Positions 50,145 through 58,161 of a DNA stretch of 64,000 nt are shown in pieces; position 1 is the first letter of the stretch, and each line of letters starts with the position of its first letter. This stretch comes from Catenulispora rubra. GTDB lineage: Bacteria; Actinomycetota; Actinomycetes; Streptomycetales; Catenulisporaceae. Below the pieces are notes generated by a model, which was given only the letters and a program-made list of their open reading frames with translations, did no database searches and was not told the origin of the DNA. A program made the position numbers and the translations under genes. Location: the NCBI RefSeq assembly GCF_015356825.1, contig NZ_JAACYW010000014.1, positions 17,728 through 81,727 on the forward strand, in the 5' to 3' direction.

Positions 50145-50789
50145 GTGCTAGTGGTGCTGCACGTCGACAAGGCGGCGGAGCAGATGGTCGCACAGATCAT
50201 GTGTGGCCTGCGATCCGAGCGCCTGAGCGTTGGGATTTCCCAGTGCGCTTTGGCGGAAGGTCTCCCGTTCCGGGGGAGGGCGATCTCGGAGTGGGAGACC
50301 CTGGCGATCCAGCCGACGCTGGATCACCTGATCTTGCTGGCCCACGCGCTTGACCAGCGCTTGGTTGTCCTCGGTTGGAACGGGCTGCTGCGGGTCGACG
50401 CGGTTCGTCAGCGCCCTGGCGAATCGTTGGTGGTTTTTGAGCGACGGCGGCTGGCTTGGCCGTTGAAGAGTCGCCGCCAAGCTATGGGGATGTCCCAGGG
50501 GGAACTCGGCGAGTTGGTCGGCGTCAGCCGAGACTCGATCCAGCGATGGGAGTTGGTACGCGTGCCCCCGCGGCCGATCGCGCACGTCGTGTGGGCCCAG
50601 AAGCTGGGATGCTCGATTGCCTTGCAACCGATCGACCCTGCTGGGGACGCACAGACGAAGGCGCGCCTTCGAGGTCCCGCGGTCTGGTCCAGTCAAGGGT
50701 CGGCTGGCGGAGTCTCATTTGGTGTTGTCCGTGCCGTTCGTCAGCTGGTGCCGTCGTCATGCCGCCAGGGTCCCGGGTTTCGTATCTGA
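50145..50789 (+). CDS. Double helix-turn-helix (XRE-type) regulator, AICE
   Basis: This 214-residue protein from GTG 50145 has two XRE-like HTH units: about residues 20-72 (LRSERLSVGISQCALAEGLP, ISEWETLAIQPTLDHLILLA) and about 103-155 (LKSRRQAMGMSQGELGELVG, SRDSIQRWELVRV). The C-terminal 50 residues are irregular. It probably binds operators within the element; the target is unknown. The next 175 bp carry no gene. Confidence 0.75.
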   Translation: MLVVLHVDKAAEQMVAQIMCGLRSERLSVGISQCALAEGLPFRGRAISEWETLAIQPTLDHLILLAHALDQRLVVLGWNGLLRVDAVRQRPGESLVVFERRRLAWPLKSRRQAMGMSQGELGELVGVSRDSIQRWELVRVPPRPIAHVVWAQKLGCSIALQPIDPAGDAQTKARLRGPAVWSSQGSAGGVSFGVVRAVRQLVPSSCRQGPGFRI

Positions 50790-50964
50790 TCTTCCGTCAC
50801 CGGGAGATGTGCTCCGCGCCTGTGAGGGCTCTCAGGCGCAGCGGTGCCGGGATCCGCTGGACTGAGCCGGCGGAACGGGTCCCGTTCCTTTCAGCTTGCG
50901 TAGGGAGCGGGGCCCGGTAGGCGGACCACACGGGCAAACAGTTCATCGAGCAAGGGAGGGCACA

Positions 50965-51510
50965 GTGAACAGCAAGACAGTGGGCGGGGTCGCAGCGTTG
51001 ATGGTCGTCTGTGCGATGCTCGGCGCGTGTCAGTCGTCGGCAGCCGGGGGCTCGTCTGGGTCCTCGGGTGGTTCCTCATCTGGCGGGACGGCGGGCGGAA
51101 CCTCCGGGGGTTCGTCGGGCGGTTCGGCTGGGGTTTCACAGCCTGCCCTGGCGAAGGCGTCGTGTACGGTCGTGCATCCGTCGATCCAGAACCTTGGTGG
51201 TCGGGTGACGGCGACGGTGGATTGGAGTTGTGACGGGCCGGCGGTGATGACGCTTCGGTTGCGGCTGGCGTTTGAGGGGAACAACGCTGCTCGTGAGGAT
51301 GAGGGCGTTGAGGAGGGTAGTCCGGTGACGGTGAACCATCCTGGGGACACGCCTCCGGCCCGAGTCACGGCGCCGTGCACCACGTCGGGGTATTGGCGTG
51401 TCAACATGGTGGGGCAGATCGATGACCTGGGCTCAACGCTCGTGTTGAAGAGCGGCGTTGCCCCGTTCAACACTCCGAATTGGGTGGTGCCGGTTTATGT
51501 CGCTTGCTGA
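50965..51510 (+). CDS. Lipoprotein, AICE
   Basis: GTG 50965, with GGGAGGG upstream, gives 181 residues: a lipoprotein signal (VGGVAALMVVCAMLGAC, lipobox LGAC), a Gly/Ser linker (about 27-55), then a beta-rich domain of about 115 residues with four Cys (ASCTVVHPSIQNLGG, VDWSCDGP, APCTTSGYW, VYVAC). It would be anchored on the outer face of the membrane. The function is unknown; surface exclusion or mating-contact roles are guesses. Confidence 0.7.
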   Translation: MNSKTVGGVAALMVVCAMLGACQSSAAGGSSGSSGGSSSGGTAGGTSGGSSGGSAGVSQPALAKASCTVVHPSIQNLGGRVTATVDWSCDGPAVMTLRLRLAFEGNNAAREDEGVEEGSPVTVNHPGDTPPARVTAPCTTSGYWRVNMVGQIDDLGSTLVLKSGVAPFNTPNWVVPVYVAC

Positions 51511-51775
51511 TCGCCTGGCGTCGGTTCGTCTGTTGATGCAGCACTGTCCGGCCGAACATGAACTCGCTGACGGCACCGTGGTCCGCTGCTCGGAGCTGCC
51601 TCGGGCGGTTCGTGGTGTGCCGTTGCGGTTGCGCCTGCGGATGGTCGCAGCGATGTGGCAGGCCCCGATTCCCGGTGCCGGCTCGGGTGGGGTCGGCACA
51701 ACGGCGTCGGTGTGGTGTCGACAGTTGCGCGGCCGTGATGGCAGCGCGCCGTGGGCGTGGGTTCATGCCCGCTAG
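51497..51775 (+). CDS. Small hypothetical protein, AICE
   Basis: ATG 51497 overlaps the lipoprotein end by 14 bp; 92 residues (MSLADRLASVRLLMQHCPAE, RCSELPRAVRGVPLRLRLRM). Soluble and basic; no family recognised. A strong terminator follows. Confidence 0.5.
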   Translation: MSLADRLASVRLLMQHCPAEHELADGTVVRCSELPRAVRGVPLRLRLRMVAAMWQAPIPGAGSGGVGTTASVWCRQLRGRDGSAPWAWVHAR

Positions 51776-51804
51776 GTTCTGATTGCCTCAGTCTTCCTCA
51801 AAGC

Positions 51805-51850
51805 AAGGCGCCCCCTGTACTTCTTGACGCAGGTACAGGGGGCGCCTTTT
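51805..51850. terminator. Classical intrinsic terminator
   Basis: A perfect 16-bp stem (AAGGCGCCCCCTGTAC and complement) around a 12-base loop, followed by TTTT. It separates the plus-strand cargo genes from the convergent DUF2637 gene and probably serves both. Confidence 0.9.
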
Positions 51851-51857
51851 GCGCTGC

Positions 51858-52475
51858 CTACTCAGATGTCAGAGTCAATGCGATCTTGCTGAGGTACGTG
51901 CGTCCAGTGCGGTCGGTGGTGCCGAGGTGTTCGGCGATGGTGCGGCCGGTGACGGGCTGGCCTGTGGCGGTGAGGGTGTCGATCACGTCACGGACGCGGG
52001 CGAGTTTCGCAGGCTCATCCAGCCCCGCCCAAGCTATCTTCTCCGCCTTGCCACTCTCGATGGCGGTCGGGACGGCGAGCGCGCGGACGGCGACATGGAT
52101 AGCCAAAGCCATGACGACGGGTGGGACGGCGGAGGCTGCGACGACGACGGGCCAGCTGATCGGGATGACGCCTGCTTGGTGGAGGTGTTCGACGGTGTTC
52201 CCGGCAATCGATATTCCGACCGCGGCGAAGGCTCCGGCTGCGGCCTGCCGACGGTCTTCCGGGGTCTCGGCGAGCACGAGCCACACCAAGGTGGAGATAA
52301 GGGCGTAGACGTCGATGGTGACTGGGAACAGCATGGCCCAGTAGCCGGACCATCCGGCGTCGTGTCCGAGCTGGTTGAGTTCGGCGGCGGACAGGCCGAA
52401 GGCGGCGGCGATGACTGCGGCGATACCGGCGAGCACGGTGATCTGCGCGGCGCGGACGGTAGATTGATTGCGCAT
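51858..52475 (-). CDS. DUF2637 membrane protein with C-terminal winged-helix-like domain, AICE
   Basis: This 205-residue protein has four membrane helices (about residues 8-125: ITVLAGIAAVIAAAFGLSAA, AMLFPVTIDVYALISTLVWL, GAFAAVGISIAGNTVEHLHQ, VVVAASAVPPVVMALAIHV) and a C-terminal stretch (LARVRDVIDTLTATGQPVTG, TIAEHLGTTDRTGRTYLSKI) that looks like a winged helix. DUF2637 proteins accompany AICE transfer/replication genes; the role may be in spreading or sensing at the membrane. It is transcribed with the GntR repressor upstream. Confidence 0.8.
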   Translation of the reverse strand: MRNQSTVRAAQITVLAGIAAVIAAAFGLSAAELNQLGHDAGWSGYWAMLFPVTIDVYALISTLVWLVLAETPEDRRQAAAGAFAAVGISIAGNTVEHLHQAGVIPISWPVVVAASAVPPVVMALAIHVAVRALAVPTAIESGKAEKIAWAGLDEPAKLARVRDVIDTLTATGQPVTGRTIAEHLGTTDRTGRTYLSKIALTLTSE

Positions 52476-52614
52476 CGATCTGACTCCTTGAAAGTCGTTC
52501 GGTGCTGCGCCCGGCGGTGTTGGCTCACTGTCGGGCGCTCTGCTGTTTTGGCGCGGAACCCACGGCTGCGGGCTCCGGCATGCTGCGGAAGTCTTCCGGA
52601 AGCTGGTGGAAGGC

Positions 52615-53337
52615 TTATAGCTGCTTCACGGGGTAGCTGAGCTGTACTGCTTCCCCGCTGGTGCGTTCGCTCTCGGCGAGTACAGGTCCGCGCTTGGCGG
52701 AGGTTACGAGGATGGTTTCCAACAGCGGCGTGATGTCTGACAGCTCCAAGGCTGTGGTTTCGTCCGGGTTGGGCATCCGGGTGCGGACGTATTCGATGGC
52801 GGAGAGCTTTCCGTGGCGTTCCGTCAGGGCTGTCAGTAGCGCGGAGCGTTCCGGAAAGTGGTCGGTGGCCAGCGGAGTGTTCGCCGTGATCGCGACCGGG
52901 AGCAGGCGACGGGTGAGGACCTTGCGGCCGGTTCCGTCTTCGATGGTCGGCAGTTCGAGGACGAACATCGGGTCGTCTTCGCTGATGCCCAACAGTTCGG
53001 CGGTGGGCGCGTCCGCGTTCTGCCGGTAGCCGTTGGGTTCCGCGGTCGGCTTGAGCAGGCGTGCCGGGCCGGTGCCGCTGCGGTCGATGGTGGCGGCAGC
53101 GCTGTTGTAGCTGCGGCGGACGTAGCTGCCTTTGCCCATGCGGACGCCGATGAGTCCTTCGGCGCGCAAGGCGATGAGGGCCTGGCGCACGGTGGGGCGG
53201 GAGACCTTGTATACCTCGGACATCACAGCTTCGGAGGGAAGGAATTCCCCAGGGGCCCATTTGCCGTGGGCGATCTCGTCGCGGACCACGTTTGCAAGCT
53301 GCCTATAAAGGGCGTCCGCCCTGATGATCTCGACCAT
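52615..53337 (-). CDS. GntR family repressor (KorSA-like), AICE
   Basis: This 240-residue protein has an N-terminal GntR winged helix (LANVVRDEIAHGKWAPGEFL, SEVYKVSRPTVRQALIALRA) and a UTRA-like C-terminal domain. ATG 53337 fits the family N-terminus; the reading frame upstream crosses its own operators. In pSAM2, KorSA of this type represses pra and transfer genes and shuts the element off. The divergent gene here is Pra-like and the gap carries four ACCTGTCA sites, supporting the same role. Confidence 0.85.
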   Translation of the reverse strand: MVEIIRADALYRQLANVVRDEIAHGKWAPGEFLPSEAVMSEVYKVSRPTVRQALIALRAEGLIGVRMGKGSYVRRSYNSAAATIDRSGTGPARLLKPTAEPNGYRQNADAPTAELLGISEDDPMFVLELPTIEDGTGRKVLTRRLLPVAITANTPLATDHFPERSALLTALTERHGKLSAIEYVRTRMPNPDETTALELSDITPLLETILVTSAKRGPVLAESERTSGEAVQLSYPVKQL

Positions 53338-53493
53338 TGCCTGCCCCTTGGCCCATGTCACGGCGTCGTCTGCGCCTCCGGCATCCTCGCCGGTCACGTT
53401 TCTATAACAGTTCTCTGAGTCTCGTAGCGCCGATACGGCGGTTACGCCCGGTTGCCATCCGCGACTACCTGCGTGTTCTTGCCGTCGGCGTAC

Positions 53494-53576
53494 ACCTGTC
53501 AGGATAGGCGATCGCTTCCACCTGTCAAACCTCCCGTGTATGGTCAAAGCATTCGAGTCACCTGTCATGACAGGTG
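53494..53576. promoter_or_regulatory. ACCTGTCA operator set in the korSA-pra gap
   Basis: ACCTGTCA at 53494-53501, 53520-53527 and 53560-53567; the last forms an 18-bp perfect palindrome CACCTGTCATGACAGGTG (53559-53576). It lies between the divergent GntR and Pra-like genes, as expected for a KorSA-type switch. Confidence 0.75.
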
Positions 53577-53604
53577 AGGGACGATCGAGCATGAGGGGAT
53601 CGAC

Positions 53605-54048
53605 GTGCAGAACGTCAAAGTGGATCAGAGCGACATCGAGTCGTTGCGGGCGATCACCGATCCGGAACCGGTAACGGACTTCGACACCGGCGAGGTCGTG
53701 GTGAACCCCAAGACCGGGGAGCGCACCTGGCGGACGGGGATCGCGGTGCGTCAGGCGGGCCAGCGTCGGCCGAGCGTGATCGAGGTCAAGACCCGATCGA
53801 CGACCAGGCCGCCCGTGTCGGACGGCGACGTGGTGAAGGTCGTCGGGCTGGTGGCGACGTTCTGGGAGCAGAACGGGCGTGCGGGCTTGGCCTTCCGCGC
53901 CGAGTCCATCGCCAAAGCCGATGAGACCACCAACACCACCGACCCGGCGACCGGTTCAGCATCGACCGCCGGCGCCGCCTCGTCGTCGGCTGCGTCAACC
54001 GGTACGGGTGCTCCGCGTACCGCGGCCAAGGGCGGTGGTTTGGCGTGA
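53605..54048 (+). CDS. Pra-like AICE activator / conserved AICE protein
   Basis: This 147-residue protein from GTG 53605 contains DFDTGEVVVNPKTGERTWRT, GDVVKVVGLVATFWEQNGRA and FRAESI, a beta-rich pattern like the small proteins called replication/integration/excision activators (Pra) in streptomycete elements, followed by an Ala/Ser/Thr tail. Position next to the GntR repressor with shared operators supports the call, but the family match is by eye only. Its stop overlaps the next GTG. Confidence 0.55.
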   Translation: MQNVKVDQSDIESLRAITDPEPVTDFDTGEVVVNPKTGERTWRTGIAVRQAGQRRPSVIEVKTRSTTRPPVSDGDVVKVVGLVATFWEQNGRAGLAFRAESIAKADETTNTTDPATGSASTAGAASSSAASTGTGAPRTAAKGGGLA

Positions 54049-54248
54049 GCTGCCCAGGTGAGGCGATAGCCAGGATCAGGGAAGGCGTCGAGTCCCTGGC
54101 GAAGCTCGCGGAGTTGGCCGAGGGCGCCGACCGGGATGGCAAGCGCGTCGAGTGCAGCGGCTACCTGTTCCAGATCTGCACCGTGGGCACGGCGCTGGCG
54201 GATTTCGCGGGCCTGCGCGCTGAGGCGCTACAGGCCGGGGAGGGCTGA
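54045..54248 (+). CDS. Small hypothetical protein, AICE
   Basis: GTG 54045 overlaps the previous stop; 67 residues (IARIREGVESLAKLAELAEG, GYLFQICTVGTALADFAGLR), mostly helical. It sits 3 bp before the transfer ATPase gene, so it is in the same operon. No family recognised. Confidence 0.6.
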   Translation: MSCPGEAIARIREGVESLAKLAELAEGADRDGKRVECSGYLFQICTVGTALADFAGLRAEALQAGEG

Positions 54249-54251
54249 TCG

Positions 54252-55679
54252 ATGACATCGAACTCTGCCCTGTCGGTGGCGGTGCTGCTGGGCTTCGCCG
54301 TGCTGCTGGTCGTGCTGCCGATCGTGCGTGAGCGTTTCCCGAGGACGTGGTGGTATGCGGTGTCGTTCCCGATCCTGTGGGGGCGTATCCGGTTCACCTG
54401 GCGTCGGCTGGCGTGGGAGTGCGACCTGGCGGTGACCCGCAAGCGGGCGCACACCATGATCGGGGGGATTCTGCTCAAGGGTAAGGAACTTGATCCGGTT
54501 ATCCCCCGGCTGTGGATGGGCTGGCCTCGGCCGTTCTCGGCGACGGCGCGGGCGAGGATGCTGCCGGGTCAAACCCCTGACGTATTTGTCGACGCCGCTG
54601 AGGCGATGGCGCACGCGTGGCGGGTGCATTCGGTGCGGGTGTCCTCTCCGGCCCGTGGCGAAGTCGAGTTCACGATCTCGGCCCGGGACCCGCTTGCGAA
54701 CATCGCACCGCCAGGACCGCTGGCCCGGCGGAAGCATCACGGACGACCGTTGTTCGGCGTGTCTGTCACGACGGAGACTGTGGAGTCGCCGGGCGCCGTG
54801 GCGGCGGCGAGGCTGCTGCGAGTCTTCGTCGGGCTCCTGGAGGACGGGAGCTCGTGGGTGCTGGATCTGCGGCTGTTGCCGCACTGGCTGATCACGGGCG
54901 CGACGCTGTCAGGCAAGTCAACGCTGATGAACGCTGCGGTGGTGGAGCTGGCTCCGCGTCCCGTCGCCTTGGTCGGAATCGACCTGAAAGGCGGTATGGA
55001 GCTGGGCAAGTACACGGCGCGGCTCTCGGCGCTGGCCACGGATCGGCCGGCTGCGGTGCGGGTGCTGGGCTACCTGGTGGATGTGGTGTTGGAACGCACC
55101 ACACAATGCCGCATCGCTGGCGTCCGCTCGATTTGGGACCTGCCAGAGGAGATCCGGCCAGTCCCGATCGTGCTCCTGGTGGATGAGCTGGCAGAGCTGT
55201 ACCTGGTGGCCGGCCCCAAAGACAAGGCCGATGCGCTGGCCTGCTCGACCAACCTGGTTCGGCTGGCCCAACTCGGCGCGTCCCTCGGGGTGCATCTGCT
55301 GGTGGCTGGTCAGCGGGTCGGGTCCGAGTTGGGCTCGGGCGTGACGATGTTGCGCGCCCAGCTGGGCGGGCGCATCTGCCACCGGGTCGCCGATCCGGAA
55401 ACAGCCACTATGACGCTCGGGGACAAGTTCCCGGATGCCGTGGACGCCGCACAGACCATCGGCCCGCTGGAACGCGGCGTTGCCATCACCACCACCAATG
55501 AGGGCGGTTGGATGCGGGCTCGGTCGGCGAACATCGGCGCGGAGCAGGCGCAACGCATCACCACCGACTACGCCCACCAGCGGGTGTGGCTGCCCGGTCT
55601 GAGCGACTTCACCCTGCCGGGAGCGGGCTTCGATCTTCCGCCGCGTGGTTTCGATCTGCCCGGGGGTGAGACGTCGTGA
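54252..55679 (+). CDS. FtsK/SpoIIIE-type DNA transfer ATPase (TraSA/TraB-like)
   Basis: This 475-residue protein has an N-terminal membrane helix (SVAVLLGFAVLLVVLPIV), a middle region, and the FtsK/SpoIIIE motor: Walker A GATLSGKST (about residue 215), VGIDLKGGMELGKY, Walker B IVLLVDELAEL (about 302), and LVAGQRVGSEL. In AICEs this single protein moves double-stranded DNA between mycelia. No gamma-type DNA-binding winged helix is obvious at the C-terminus, which ends in a short Phe/Pro/Gly tail. ATG 54252; the stop overlaps the next gene (GTGA). Confidence 0.9.
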   Translation: MTSNSALSVAVLLGFAVLLVVLPIVRERFPRTWWYAVSFPILWGRIRFTWRRLAWECDLAVTRKRAHTMIGGILLKGKELDPVIPRLWMGWPRPFSATARARMLPGQTPDVFVDAAEAMAHAWRVHSVRVSSPARGEVEFTISARDPLANIAPPGPLARRKHHGRPLFGVSVTTETVESPGAVAAARLLRVFVGLLEDGSSWVLDLRLLPHWLITGATLSGKSTLMNAAVVELAPRPVALVGIDLKGGMELGKYTARLSALATDRPAAVRVLGYLVDVVLERTTQCRIAGVRSIWDLPEEIRPVPIVLLVDELAELYLVAGPKDKADALACSTNLVRLAQLGASLGVHLLVAGQRVGSELGSGVTMLRAQLGGRICHRVADPETATMTLGDKFPDAVDAAQTIGPLERGVAITTTNEGGWMRARSANIGAEQAQRITTDYAHQRVWLPGLSDFTLPGAGFDLPPRGFDLPGGETS

Positions 55680-55918
55680 CGGTCACTACGTCGGCTGCGC
55701 TGCTGTTCGGCATCGCAACCTTCCTCATGATCCGGGCACGAACCGTCAGAGTCCTGGAGACAGTCATCGCCGTGCTGTTCGGGTTCACCCTGGCCTCGTC
55801 GATGTTCGGGTCCATGATCAGCGCAGCGCTGCACTCTGTGTTCTACGCGCACTCGGCGAAGAACGGTGTGCCCCTCGCCCCTGGTTACCCCTCGGCGACG
55901 TGGACGGGTGGGCCGTGA
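55676..55918 (+). CDS. Spd-like small membrane protein, AICE
   Basis: This 80-residue protein has two hydrophobic helices (TSAALLFGIATFLMIRA and VIAVLFGFTLASSMFGSM). It is translationally coupled to the transfer ATPase and the next gene through GTGA overlaps. Small membrane proteins at this place (Spd proteins) assist spread of the element within the recipient mycelium. Confidence 0.7.
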   Translation: MTVTTSAALLFGIATFLMIRARTVRVLETVIAVLFGFTLASSMFGSMISAALHSVFYAHSAKNGVPLAPGYPSATWTGGP

Positions 55919-56064
55919 ACCGTGACTCGGACACCATCACCGCGCTGTGGCTGCTGGCGGCTATAGCCGTAGTCGCTTACCGACGACACATCGCCTACTG
56001 GCTGGGAATCGGGCTGGTCATGCTGCTGCTGACAGCCCTGCTCCTGGGCTCGCAGCACTCCTAG
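55915..56064 (+). CDS. Spd-like very small membrane protein, AICE
   Basis: GTG 55915 overlaps the previous stop and gives 49 residues, nearly all of it two helices (ITALWLLAAIAVVAYRR and YWLGIGLVMLLLTALLLG). Probably another Spd-type spread protein. A small GCGCCA/TGGCGC hairpin (56071-56089) follows. Confidence 0.6.
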   Translation: MNRDSDTITALWLLAAIAVVAYRRHIAYWLGIGLVMLLLTALLLGSQHS

Positions 56065-56308
56065 AGAACAGCGCCACCCTCGTTGGCGCCGGACCGAACT
56101 CGACTCGCGTCCAGCACCACCACCTCACACAACATCACTGGGACCTCACCTCGTCTCCGCGGCGCTTCAGCGAATTAGGCCAACGCCAAGACCTCAACAT
56201 CCCCGCCGCATCAGTTGATCTCCGTCCCGCTTCTTCTCCCCGATCACCCCGACCCGCGCCGCCGGCCTCAACCCCGTGCGGCGCGGGTCCTGGCAAGGAG
56301 AAGCTGAC

Positions 56309-57727
56309 GTGTCCGACCCGACGCGCATCACCGATAGCACTACACACGCCGCAACGCTCGCCAACGTCCCGTTTGAAGACCGCGGCTGGTACGAACTGCT
56401 GTCCCGCCCCGACTACCCCGCGATAGAGCAACAGATCCGCGACGTAGGGGCCTGCGAGCACCCGATATGGCTCTCCGGGCGAACACTGCTCGTCAATGTC
56501 GCGACCGGCGCCATCATCGACGCCTTCAGGTCCGATGCCACGCCGTTCGGCGCCATCCCCATCCGGTGCATGAACCGCCGCGCCACCCGTTGCGCGCCCT
56601 GCTCGCGGCTGTACGCCGGAGACGCCTTCCACCTGGTCCGTGCCGGCCTGGCAGGTGGCAAAGGAGTACCTACCGAGGTCATCGGGCACCCCCTGGTCTT
56701 CGCCACCTTCACCGCGCCCTCATTCGGGCCCGTCCATCGTCGACCGGACCCCCGCCGGCCCCGCGACCTATGCCGACCGCGGCGTGGCAGCGGCACATGC
56801 CTGCATGGCAATCCTCGTGGCTGCGCCCTGCGACACGACGAAACGGACGTGCTCATCGGGCAACCGCTTTGCAGTGCCTGCTACGACTACCCCGGCCATG
56901 TGCTGTGGAACGCTAAAGCGTCGGCACTGTGGGCCCGGATGATCGACTTCCTGTATTGGCGCTTGGCTCGCGCCGGAAGCATCAAACGCAGCCGCATTCG
57001 GCGCACTCTCCGCGTCGAATACACCCGGCTGGCCGAATACCAGGCACGCGGACTCGTCCACTTCCACGCTGCCATCCGCCTCGACGGACCCGACGACCGC
57101 AGCGACGATCCGCCAGCTTGGGCAACTGCCGAACTGCTCACAGACGCCGTGCTGGCTGCTGCACGCTCTGTCGTGCTGACCCTGCCGGAGACCAAAGCAC
57201 TCGGCGCCCCTGTCCTGCGCTTCGGAACCCAGCTTGACGTCCGGCCTGTCGTCCTGGACAGCGACCTACCGCCGGAACGAGTCGCAGGCTACCTCGCCAA
57301 ATACGTCACCAAAGGCACCGAGGAGGCTTCCGGCACCGATGTTCCTGTCACCCACCGGTCGCAGATCAACCCCATAGCCCGAACCCCACACGTCCGCGCC
57401 CTGATGCACACCTGCCGCACCATCGGCGCACTGCCTGGCTACGAAGAACTCGGGCTCCACCGCTGGACACACATGCTCGGCTTCGGCGGCCACGTGCTGA
57501 GCAAAACCCGCCGATACTCCACCACCCTCAGCGCCCTGCGCCAGGCACGCGCCGACCACAACTCGGCCAACCGCCTTATGCCAGACGACGACACGATCCG
57601 CGACGGACACTGGTCCTACGCCGGCCGAGGCTGGCCAACCGCAGCCATCGCCGAACAGGCCGCTGGCATCGCTGATGAGCTTGCCGAGTCCCGCGAACTC
57701 TCCCGGGAGTCAGGGCAGGCCTCGTGA
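56309..57727 (+). CDS. RepSA-like replication initiator protein
   Basis: GTG 56309, with AAGGAG eight bases upstream, gives 472 residues. N-terminal Cys pairs (CMNRRATRCAPCSRLYAGDA, CSACYDYPGH) resemble the zinc-binding part of actinobacterial replication initiators; GLVHFHAAIR (about residue 248) is the metal-binding HUH-like motif and VAGYLAKYVTK (about 327) carries the Tyr/Lys of the nicking site. RepSA proteins start rolling-circle replication of the excised element. It is coupled to the next small gene by GTGA. Confidence 0.87.
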   Translation: MSDPTRITDSTTHAATLANVPFEDRGWYELLSRPDYPAIEQQIRDVGACEHPIWLSGRTLLVNVATGAIIDAFRSDATPFGAIPIRCMNRRATRCAPCSRLYAGDAFHLVRAGLAGGKGVPTEVIGHPLVFATFTAPSFGPVHRRPDPRRPRDLCRPRRGSGTCLHGNPRGCALRHDETDVLIGQPLCSACYDYPGHVLWNAKASALWARMIDFLYWRLARAGSIKRSRIRRTLRVEYTRLAEYQARGLVHFHAAIRLDGPDDRSDDPPAWATAELLTDAVLAAARSVVLTLPETKALGAPVLRFGTQLDVRPVVLDSDLPPERVAGYLAKYVTKGTEEASGTDVPVTHRSQINPIARTPHVRALMHTCRTIGALPGYEELGLHRWTHMLGFGGHVLSKTRRYSTTLSALRQARADHNSANRLMPDDDTIRDGHWSYAGRGWPTAAIAEQAAGIADELAESRELSRESGQAS

Positions 57728-58026
57728 ACGAGGATGCCACCTTCCTCGCTGTCGCATCGGCGAGTGGCGACTTGTCTTCGAACGATGTCTGTGGCCCGAG
57801 CGGGGTCGCTGGGCAAGGTACGGAACCACCGATCGCCAAACTTGAATTGACCACGATCGAGTTAGCTGCGGCTGATGATGATGAGGCGGATTGGCGGCGG
57901 GCGCGAGAGTTGGCGCGTCAAGCTCCACGGTGGTCTGACCGTCACTGGCGTCGCGTAAATGCATCGCTGGGGTACCGAGTGTCGGATGGACGCGTCTCTG
58001 CCCGTCCCCCTGTCAAGGCTCGCTGA
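57724..58026 (+). CDS. Small protein in the xis position, AICE
   Basis: GTG 57724 overlaps the rep stop and gives 100 residues, acidic at first (IELAAADDDEADWRRAREL) and basic later (ARQAPRWSDRHWRRVNASLG). In tyrosine-integrase AICEs an excisionase sits here, but no HTH or MerR-like fold is visible, and serine integrases use unrelated directionality factors. It is a candidate recombination directionality factor or simply an accessory protein. Confidence 0.5.
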   Translation: MNEDATFLAVASASGDLSSNDVCGPSGVAGQGTEPPIAKLELTTIELAAADDDEADWRRARELARQAPRWSDRHWRRVNASLGYRVSDGRVSARPPVKAR

Positions 58027-58161
58027 AAATGGCTCGGTCGGAGATCTTGTTGCGTTCAGGCCGTGAGCAGGATGCACCTGTGGAGGAGGTTGAATGTTCG
58101 CCGAGCTGATGCCCGGCTTGACCGTGCCATTCGCCTGCCGAACCAAGCCGTTGGCTCGCGT

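Noticed and set aside
50456..50920. Alternative ORF overlapping the double-HTH gene
   Set aside because: It is a frame-shifted shadow of the regulator; HTH motifs lie in the other frame.
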